This document shows positions 62,234 through 64,000 of a stretch of DNA of 64,000 nt, piece after piece. The translations under genes were made by a program, and so were the position numbers. The notes under the pieces are model-generated. The model saw nothing but the letters and a program-made list of their open reading frames with translations. It did not search any database and was not told the DNA's origin. The number at the start of each line of letters is the position of its first letter. The first letter of the stretch is position 1. Origin of the DNA: Nocardioides hwasunensis (GTDB lineage: Bacteria > Actinomycetota > Actinomycetes > Propionibacteriales > Nocardioidaceae); NCBI RefSeq assembly GCF_014779665.1, contig NZ_JACXYY010000001.1:62001-126000 (forward strand), read 5' to 3'.

Positions 62234-63597
62234 GCCTCACCCATCATGAGGGCCAGGCCCCAGGTGACGACGCCGAGCGCCAGCAGCACGTAGCGCAGCC
62301 ACGGGCGTGGCCGGTCGATCAGGAGCGCGGCGGACAGCAGCGCCCACGGGAGCAACGAGTGGGCGTAGCGGCTGGGGAGCGGCACGTAGTTGTTCTCCAC
62401 GAACCCGACGACGATCGCGAGCGCGGGAGCAGCCAGCACGGCGACCAGCACGGTGCTGGCGCCCACGATGCGGCGAACGGGGGCTGTGCCGCCCGACAGC
62501 GCCAGGCCGACGCACCCGCCGATGGCGAGGGCGGTGGCGACCATGTAGACGGGCAGGCTGGTGACGCCCGTGGCGTACGGAGCAAGTGCTCCGCCACCCA
62601 TGCTGGGCAGGAAGTTGCCCAGCTCGACGACCAGGTTGCTGCCCTTGAGCGGCTCCCCGAAGCCGAACTTGGGCTGTTCGCCGACCGCGAGCGCGGACCG
62701 CAGGGCGATCCAGCAGCCCTGGGCGACGACAGAGACGACGATGGTCGCCAACGCCGAGACCGTGCGCCGGTCGACGACGAATCCGCGCAGGCGCGAGGCG
62801 GGCCCGTCGGGGCGCTGCGAGGCCTCGTAGGCCGCGGTGAGCATCAGCACCAGCGCGGCGGCGCCGAAGCCGATGAGGTTCTGCAGCTTGAACAGGGTGG
62901 CCAGGGCGCCCGCCAGTGGAAGGAGGACCAGCGCCCGTCTTCTGCCGTCGAGTGCCTGCATCGCCAGCAGGGCTGCGAGACCACCTGCGGCAAGAGCCGT
63001 GGCGTCCGTGGAGATGTAGGTGTTCCCCCAGTAGGCCGCGAGCGATCCCACCATGACGAGGTTCAGGCCCACCGCCACCGGGATCGGGACGTTGCGGCGC
63101 CGCATCGCGAGGTAGAGGAGCACCGCGCCGAGCGCGAGCCAGGCGCCGCCGACCATGCGGCCCGCACTCACGAAGTCCACGCCGGCCCAGATGAGGGGCT
63201 GGGCGAGGACGCGGGTGACGCCGAAGTACAGCGGTGTGTAGAGATCGGCGGTGGTGCCGCCCTCGATGGGGTATCCGACGCTGTTGGGCTTGCGGCACGC
63301 GGCCGGGTTGACCTGCATCTCGGGGATGTTGCGCACACCGTGGCAGACGACGTACTTGCGTGCGAAGAACGGCATCGCCTCGCCACGACGCACGATGCCG
63401 TGGTCCGCGACGTTCGCGTAGTAGCCGATGTACTGGTACTCGTCGATCGGGGACAGCATCTCGTGCTCGTTGACCTGGTCGGTCGTGAAGACGAACGACG
63501 CCACGATGAGCGCGAGCACGGCGAGCAGGTCGCCCCGCCGTCGCCACCAGGCGGGCTTCGGTCCCGACGAGGCACCCGCGTCCGCAACACCGTTCAT
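62230..63597 (-). CDS. GT-C-like / DUF2142-type polytopic membrane protein
   Basis: The 455-residue protein has about ten helices. Just after the first helix is the exterior acidic motif LSPIDEYQYIGYYAN (Asp-Glu pair), the position and form of the catalytic acid in GT-C transferases such as protein or lipid mannosyltransferases. A Cys-containing exterior loop (CHGVRNIPEMQVNPAACRK) follows. It probably transfers a sugar from the polyprenyl donor made by the neighbouring DPM1-like enzyme. ATG 63597 fits the -10 element adjacent; the upstream extension has no coding character. Confidence 0.75.
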   Translation of the reverse strand: MNGVADAGASSGPKPAWWRRRGDLLAVLALIVASFVFTTDQVNEHEMLSPIDEYQYIGYYANVADHGIVRRGEAMPFFARKYVVCHGVRNIPEMQVNPAACRKPNSVGYPIEGGTTADLYTPLYFGVTRVLAQPLIWAGVDFVSAGRMVGGAWLALGAVLLYLAMRRRNVPIPVAVGLNLVMVGSLAAYWGNTYISTDATALAAGGLAALLAMQALDGRRRALVLLPLAGALATLFKLQNLIGFGAAALVLMLTAAYEASQRPDGPASRLRGFVVDRRTVSALATIVVSVVAQGCWIALRSALAVGEQPKFGFGEPLKGSNLVVELGNFLPSMGGGALAPYATGVTSLPVYMVATALAIGGCVGLALSGGTAPVRRIVGASTVLVAVLAAPALAIVVGFVENNYVPLPSRYAHSLLPWALLSAALLIDRPRPWLRYVLLALGVVTWGLALMMGEA

Positions 63598-63604
63598 GGA
63601 CCGG

Positions 63605-63610
63605 ACCCTA
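63605..63610 (-). promoter_or_regulatory. -10 element for the four-gene glycosylation operon; leaderless
   Basis: The minus strand reads TAGGGT ending 7 nt before the ATG at 63597. An AT-rich TTTTAAG lies about 18 bp upstream, near the -35 position. Confidence 0.6.
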
Positions 63611-63696
63611 ACGAAGCCGTGAGGTCCCTTAAAATCCGCCATCGGCGGCCGGTGGGGACCGTGCGGATGTGTGTGTCCGGGCCGGTGGGCACGCGT

Positions 63697-63702
63697 TAGG
63701 GT
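63697..63702 (+). promoter_or_regulatory. -10 element for the terminal methyltransferase; leaderless
   Basis: TAGGGT ends 7 nt before the ATG at 63710. The 112-bp divergent gap thus holds two mirrored leaderless promoters. Confidence 0.6.
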
Positions 63703-63709
63703 GCGGCGC

Positions 63710-64000
63710 ATGAGCAATCCCTCGGCGGACCAGCCCGACCACCACGCGCCCGACACCCGGTCGCAGGAGTACGCGGACCGGTTGCGCGACCTGAGCGGGG
63801 CGCGCTGGAAGCAGGTCCTGGACGTGCAGCGGCCCTATCGCTGGAACCTCCACCGACAGGGTCTGGGCAGGACTCTCGACGTCGGCTGCGGGATCGGCCG
63901 CAACCTGCTCAACCTCGGCGCCGGCTCGGTCGGGGTGGACCACAACGCGGAGTCGGTGGCCGAGTGCCGCGCACGCGGCCTCGAGGCCTACACGTCCGAG
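63710..64000 (+). CDS. SAM-dependent methyltransferase (3' end outside window)
   Basis: The first 97 residues are visible. After a polar N-terminus comes YADRLRDLSGARWKQVLDVQ and the SAM-binding motif I RTLDVGCGIGRNLLNLG, then VGVDHNAESVAECRARGLEA, the acidic-loop/post-motif region. This is a class I methyltransferase of the type found in surface-glycan loci. The frame remains open at the window edge. Substrate unknown. Confidence 0.8.
   Translation, partial: MSNPSADQPDHHAPDTRSQEYADRLRDLSGARWKQVLDVQRPYRWNLHRQGLGRTLDVGCGIGRNLLNLGAGSVGVDHNAESVAECRARGLEAYTSE

Noticed and set aside
56164..64000. Genomic island with foreign base composition
   Set aside because: By eye the surface-glycan genes keep the same GC-rich codon use and promoter style as the backbone; no integrase, tRNA-flanked repeat or IS was seen.

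Overview
The window comes from a high-GC actinobacterium. Its gene content and protein flavour fit the Nocardioides/Nocardioidaceae group best: mycothiol-type chemistry, a ClpP1/ClpP2 pair, GlbO, a DUF5130 protein, many GTG starts and frequent GTGA/ATGA overlaps. I see no mobile element, prophage or CRISPR array. Most of the window is a conserved actinobacterial housekeeping backbone. As I remember the M. tuberculosis map, the order glbO, DUF5130, pepN, Rv2466c-like, rpiB, nei-like, tig, clpP1-clpP2, clpX, valS, folC, DUF4233, ndk corresponds to Rv2470 back to Rv2445c. Extra blocks are inserted into that backbone.

Layout. 1-5.5 kb: two tandem dynamin-like GTPases with C-terminal membrane segments, an SSB without an acidic tip, and the translation factor EttA. 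5.6-9.3 kb: MarR and TetR regulators, a thiolase, a 59-residue membrane peptide and a double-hotdog thioesterase. 9.3-14.3 kb: an mscS-glbO pair, two small envelope genes (one DUF5130) and pepN. 14.3-20.8 kb: an Rv2466c-like reductase, metG, a LURP/Tubby-like protein, an esterase, rpiB, a Nei-like glycosylase and a SpoIIE-type phosphatase, mostly head-to-tail. 20.8-24.8 kb: tRNA-Gly(TCC), tRNA-Pro(TGG), a membrane protein starting one base after the tRNA, a PepSY protein and trigger factor.

24.9-36.2 kb is the main accessory block. It begins with a divergent phosphotransferase/MarR pair. A leftward operon follows: FHA-like protein, propeller/FN3 membrane protein, MoxR ATPase, DUF58 protein and a transglutaminase-like membrane protein. 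A receptor Ser/Thr kinase converges on the operon's end. The transglutaminase-like protein appears to lack all three catalytic residues. The block lies between tig and clpP1, which are neighbours in mycobacteria, and it is my best candidate for an under-described system (signalling plus envelope chaperone/scaffold).

36.3-45.2 kb: clpP1-clpP2-clpX, valS, a GNAT enzyme, folC, DUF4233 and ndk. A 440-bp intergenic stretch then carries two repeat families. 45.6-51.4 kb: the cell-elongation operon mreB-mreC-mreD-mrdA-rodA. 51.4-56.1 kb: a secreted EEP nuclease/phosphatase, a TIGR03960 B12-binding radical SAM protein and two poorly known genes. 56.2-64 kb: a surface-polysaccharide locus with methyltransferases, GT2 glycosyltransferases, a flippase-like protein, DUF2304 and a GT-C-like membrane protein.

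A recurring signal is a TANNNT hexamer 6-9 nt before the start codon of more than ten genes. It implies widespread leaderless transcription. Functions are assigned from motifs and family memory; no database search was run.
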